From contig NZ_JAJOMZ010000004.1 of NCBI RefSeq assembly GCF_024699965.1, forward strand, positions 62,001 to 126,000: a stretch of DNA of 64,000 nt, in the 5' to 3' direction. A program made the translations under genes and the position numbers. Of this stretch, positions 61,267-64,000 are shown piece by piece (the first letter of the stretch is position 1; each line of letters opens with the position of its first letter). The notes under the pieces are model-generated. The model ran no database searches, had not been told where the DNA came from, and saw nothing but the letters and a program-made list of their open reading frames with translations. The DNA comes from Flavobacterium sp. J372 (GTDB lineage Bacteria > Bacteroidota > Bacteroidia > Flavobacteriales > Flavobacteriaceae).

Positions 61267-62397
61267 ATGAACAAAATACAGATGGTTGACCTTAAGGGCC
61301 AATATGAGAGCATAAAAGAAACAGTAAATAACTCCATCCAGGAAGTGCTGGATACCACAACATATATTAACGGGCCGCAGGTTCATTCTTTTCAAAAAAA
61401 CCTTGAAGACTATCTTGATTGCAAGCATGTGATTCCGTGTGCTAACGGGACTGATGCATTGCAGATTGCCATGATGGGCCTTGGCCTTCAGCCCGGTGAT
61501 GAGGTTATTACCGCCGACTTCACTTTTGCCGCTACTGTTGAAGTGATCGCTTTGTTACAGCTTACCCCAGTTTTGGTTGATGTTGAGCCGGATACTTTCA
61601 ATATTTCGATAGAAGCCATTAAAAAAGCCATCACCCCAAAAACAAAAGCTATCGTTCCGGTACACCTTTTCGGGCAGGCCGCCGATATGGAAGAGATCAT
61701 GGCGCTGGCAAAGGAGCACAACCTCTATGTAATTGAAGATAATGCACAGGCTATTGGCGCTAATTATAAATATGCTGACGGCTCTAAAAAGAAAGCCGGT
61801 GTAATAGGCCATGTGGCTTCTACATCATTTTTCCCATCAAAAAACCTGGGATGCTATGGCGATGGCGGTGCAATCTTCACTAATGATGATGCACTGGCAC
61901 ACACCCTCCGCGGCATTGTAAACCACGGCATGTATGTGCGTTACCACCATGACGTTGTAGGCGTAAACTCAAGGCTGGATAGTATTCAGGCGGCGGTGCT
62001 TAATGCTAAGCTACCCCACCTTGACAATTACAATAAAGCCAGGCAGGAAGCAGCAGCAAAATATACTAATGCACTGAGTAATCATCCTAACATTGTTACG
62101 CCGTTTGTTAAAGGCGACACTGACAGCCATGTATTCCATCAGTATACTCTTAGGATTGTGAACGCTAATCGTGACGGGCTTATGCAGCACCTGCTTGAGA
62201 AAGGTATACCTTGTGCTATTTACTACCCTATACCGCTGCACAGCCAGAAGGCCTACGCCGACAGCAGGTACAATGAGAGTGACTTCCCGGTTACAAACCA
62301 ACTGGTAAAAGAAGTTATTTCCCTGCCAATGCATACCGAACTTGATGATGAACAGATAGCTTTCATCACCGGCAGTATACTGGAATTCCTGAAATAA
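61267..62397 (+). CDS. DegT/DnrJ/EryC1/StrS sugar aminotransferase
   Basis: A PLP-dependent enzyme that makes amino sugars or related surface-glycan precursors (376 residues from MNKIQMVDLKGQ). The PLP-binding region has CANGTDALQIAMM and EDNAQAIGANY, and the PLP lysine is in FFPSKNLGCYGDGGAIFTN. HGMYVRYHHDVVGVNSRLDSIQAA is the dimer/substrate segment. It precedes galE on the same strand (32-base gap), consistent with a sugar-nucleotide unit. The specific sugar is not known. Confidence 0.9.
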   Translation: MNKIQMVDLKGQYESIKETVNNSIQEVLDTTTYINGPQVHSFQKNLEDYLDCKHVIPCANGTDALQIAMMGLGLQPGDEVITADFTFAATVEVIALLQLTPVLVDVEPDTFNISIEAIKKAITPKTKAIVPVHLFGQAADMEEIMALAKEHNLYVIEDNAQAIGANYKYADGSKKKAGVIGHVASTSFFPSKNLGCYGDGGAIFTNDDALAHTLRGIVNHGMYVRYHHDVVGVNSRLDSIQAAVLNAKLPHLDNYNKARQEAAAKYTNALSNHPNIVTPFVKGDTDSHVFHQYTLRIVNANRDGLMQHLLEKGIPCAIYYPIPLHSQKAYADSRYNESDFPVTNQLVKEVISLPMHTELDDEQIAFITGSILEFLK

Positions 62398-62429
62398 TTT
62401 GCATATAAACCACACCTAAATACACCAAT

Positions 62430-63443
62430 ATGAAAATTTTAATTACAGGAGGCCTCGGCTTTATAGGGTCGCACACAGCGGTAGAGCTACAAAAAGAAGG
62501 ATTTGATGTTGTTATCATTGATGACCTTTCGAACTCATCGGAAAAAGTACTTGAGGGCATTACGGCTATTACAGGTAAAAAACCGATTTTTGAGAAGATG
62601 GACCTTCGGGACAAAAAATCTGTTGAAGATTTTTTTGGAAAACACAATGACATTACCGGCGTTATCCATTTTGCGGCATCTAAAGCGGTAGGTGAAAGTG
62701 TTGAGAATCCGCTCCTGTATTATGAAAATAACATAAGCGCATTAGTCTACCTTTTGCAGCAATTGCAGAAGAAAGAAAAAGCGCAATTCATTTTCAGTTC
62801 TTCATGCACGGTTTACGGCCAGGCGGAAAAAATGCCTATAACTGAAGATGCCCCTGTGCAGCAGGCTATGTCTCCATACGGTAATACTAAACAGATTGGT
62901 GAAGAAATAATAAGTGATGTTGCAAAAGTTAGCGGCATCAATGCCATATTGCTGCGGTACTTCAATCCGGTTGGGGCTCACGAGTCAGTTGAAATCGGAG
63001 AACTGCCACTTGGAGTTCCACAAAATCTTATCCCTTTCATTACACAAACAGCTATCGGGCTGCGTGAACAACTTTCTGTTTTTGGCGATGACTACCCTAC
63101 CCCTGACGGAACTGCAATACGCGACTACATTCATGTGGTTGACCTTGCGAAAGCCCACGTTACAGCCCTAAAGAGGTTGATAGACAGTAAAAATACCGAT
63201 AAGGTAGAAGTATTCAACTTGGGTACAGGCAAAGGAAATTCTGTGCTTGAAGTGGTAAAAGCTTTTGAAAAAGTAAGCGGAAAACCTTTGAACTACAAAA
63301 TCGTTGGTCGCCGCGAAGGTGACATAACTGAAGCATACGCCGACACTACAAAAGCAAATGACGTTTTAGGCTGGAAGGCAGAATTAACGCTAGAAGATGC
63401 GCTTGCCTCGGCTTGGAAATGGGAACAAAAAATAAGAAGCTAA
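62430..63443 (+). CDS. galE: UDP-glucose 4-epimerase
   Basis: A short-chain dehydrogenase/reductase that interconverts UDP-Glc and UDP-Gal (337 residues). The NAD-binding TGGLGFIGSHTAVEL is at the start, SSSCTVYG and SPYGNTK give the catalytic Ser/Tyr/Lys, and RYFNPVGAHESVEIGE is a substrate-binding segment. It may supply galactose for cell-surface glycans. Confidence 0.95.
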   Translation: MKILITGGLGFIGSHTAVELQKEGFDVVIIDDLSNSSEKVLEGITAITGKKPIFEKMDLRDKKSVEDFFGKHNDITGVIHFAASKAVGESVENPLLYYENNISALVYLLQQLQKKEKAQFIFSSSCTVYGQAEKMPITEDAPVQQAMSPYGNTKQIGEEIISDVAKVSGINAILLRYFNPVGAHESVEIGELPLGVPQNLIPFITQTAIGLREQLSVFGDDYPTPDGTAIRDYIHVVDLAKAHVTALKRLIDSKNTDKVEVFNLGTGKGNSVLEVVKAFEKVSGKPLNYKIVGRREGDITEAYADTTKANDVLGWKAELTLEDALASAWKWEQKIRS

Positions 63444-63445
63444 TA

Positions 63446-63472
63446 AAAAGGGACCTGATTAAGGTCCCTTTT
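63446..63472. terminator. Bidirectional terminator after galE
   Basis: Arms AAAAGGGACC and GGTCCCTTTT around an 7-base loop. It ends galE and overlaps the 3' end of the convergent hypothetical gene. Confidence 0.8.
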
Positions 63473-63839
63473 GTATTTCTGTATAAATTATTTGGCCGTT
63501 ATGCTCAAGCTGTGTGATATGCTTTATAGATCCGTCGGCATCAAGTAAGGCCCAGTAATCAGGATATTTTATCGTTACTTCTTTACCTTCAAGATCATTT
63601 TTAAGTTTGGTAAGGCTAAGTCCGTTTTCCAATCCGCGATTGATATAAAATAAGCGCTTTTCTCCTTTAATGCTGAATACGGCATCTTTCACTCCACCTT
63701 CATAAATATTAGAAACAATACCTCTTACAACCAGGCATTCGCTTTCGTCATCAGGTGTTGGTACGGTGCTAAAAGCTAATAAAACTATTCCAACAACTGC
63801 CAAGGCAGATATACCAAGAAGAATTGGTTTCGCTTTCAT
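63459..63839 (-). CDS. Hypothetical membrane-anchored protein, 126 aa
   Basis: I do not recognise a family. One N-terminal membrane segment or signal anchor (MKAKPILLGISALAVVGIVLLAF) is followed by a short beta-rich soluble domain (CLVVRGIVSNIYEGGVKDAVFSIKGEKRLFYINRG), and the protein ends ...HNGQIIYTEIQKGP. It looks like a small OB- or SH3-like periplasmic domain. Its stop lies in the galE terminator hairpin, so the two genes are convergent and share it. Confidence 0.7.
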   Translation of the reverse strand: MKAKPILLGISALAVVGIVLLAFSTVPTPDDESECLVVRGIVSNIYEGGVKDAVFSIKGEKRLFYINRGLENGLSLTKLKNDLEGKEVTIKYPDYWALLDADGSIKHITQLEHNGQIIYTEIQKGP

Positions 63840-63887
63840 AAAGTAATAGCTTGGTTATAATGTAATAACCTTACAATTGTGAAAATA

Positions 63888-64000
63888 TTATATCGCCGCC
63901 GCAGAAGTCTGCGCTTCTTTAACAATTTTCTTCACAAGCCCCTGCAGTACATTACCCGGGCCAACTTCAATAAATTCTGTAGCGCCGTCAGCAACCATGT
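63888..64000 (-). CDS. fabD: Malonyl-CoA:ACP transacylase, C-terminus only
   Basis: The last 37 codons of fabD, running off the window edge. The residues MVADGATEFIEVGPGNVLQGLVKKI are the highly conserved FabD C-terminal segment (VGPG loop). The stop is TAA at 63888-63890. The remainder, including the catalytic GHSxG, lies outside. The enzyme loads malonyl groups onto acyl carrier protein in fatty acid synthesis. Confidence 0.85.
   Translation of the reverse strand, partial: MVADGATEFIEVGPGNVLQGLVKKIVKEAQTSAAAI

Overview
Organism. The window reads as chromosome of a Bacteroidota member of the family Flavobacteriaceae, most likely Flavobacterium or a close relative. The evidence is the gliding genes gldB and gldC beside nadE, a type IX secretion (T9SS) plug protein, a T9SS type A sorting domain, the long-tailed FtsZ, S46 and PepE peptidases, and promoters of the Bacteroidetes form TTG-N(16-21)-TAnnTTTG. 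No phage, integrase, transposase or CRISPR array was seen. Layout. 1-2.1 kb: an aldo/keto reductase, then a tandem array of five tRNA-Arg(CCG) copies. Only one copy is intact. The other four carry the same 32-33 nt GC-rich palindrome in the D-loop, and a small GIY-YIG nuclease gene is wedged into the array between 79-bp direct repeats. 2.1-18.7 kb: yqeY, then the complete division and cell-wall (dcw) cluster on the minus strand in the order mraZ-rsmH-ftsL-ftsI-murE-mraY-murD-ftsW-murG-murC-ftsQ-ftsA-ftsZ. It starts at a promoter with three MraZ-type boxes and ends at a terminator after ftsZ. 18.8-24.3 kb: alpha/beta hydrolase, a HepT/MntA toxin-antitoxin pair, engB, a GNAT enzyme, gldC-gldB, nadE and a response regulator. 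24.3-33.7 kb: dnaG (its CHC2 zinc ligands are replaced), an unknown protein, a GH53 galactanase, an ECF sigma/anti-sigma/outer-membrane-protein operon, a T9SS-secreted protein, a polyprenyl synthase and a structured repeat. 33.4-49.3 kb: mostly housekeeping genes (rlmN, O-methyltransferase, PAP2, tatA, M1 peptidase, aminotransferase, fatty acid desaturase, rsmG, pruA, apaG, T9SS plug, methyltransferase, map, gpmI). 49.3-64 kb: envelope and peptidase genes, tRNA-Gly(TCC), pepE, a tandem paralogue pair, an S46 dipeptidyl peptidase, a Crp-like regulator with an AhpD-like enzyme, waaA, a DegT aminotransferase, galE and the 3' end of fabD. How the genes fit together. Most of the minus-strand half is one coordinated division and peptidoglycan operon, followed by motility and secretion genes typical of the family. 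The eastern end supplies lipopolysaccharide and sugar-nucleotide functions. Data quality. Six genes (aldo/keto reductase, ftsA, ftsQ, ftsW, PAP2 phosphatase and one paralogue near 55.3 kb) are each split by a single-base frameshift, four of them in homopolymers. Three of the six are normally essential, so residual sequencing indels are the best explanation. The least expected feature is the tRNA-Arg/palindrome/GIY-YIG array at 1.17-2.05 kb.
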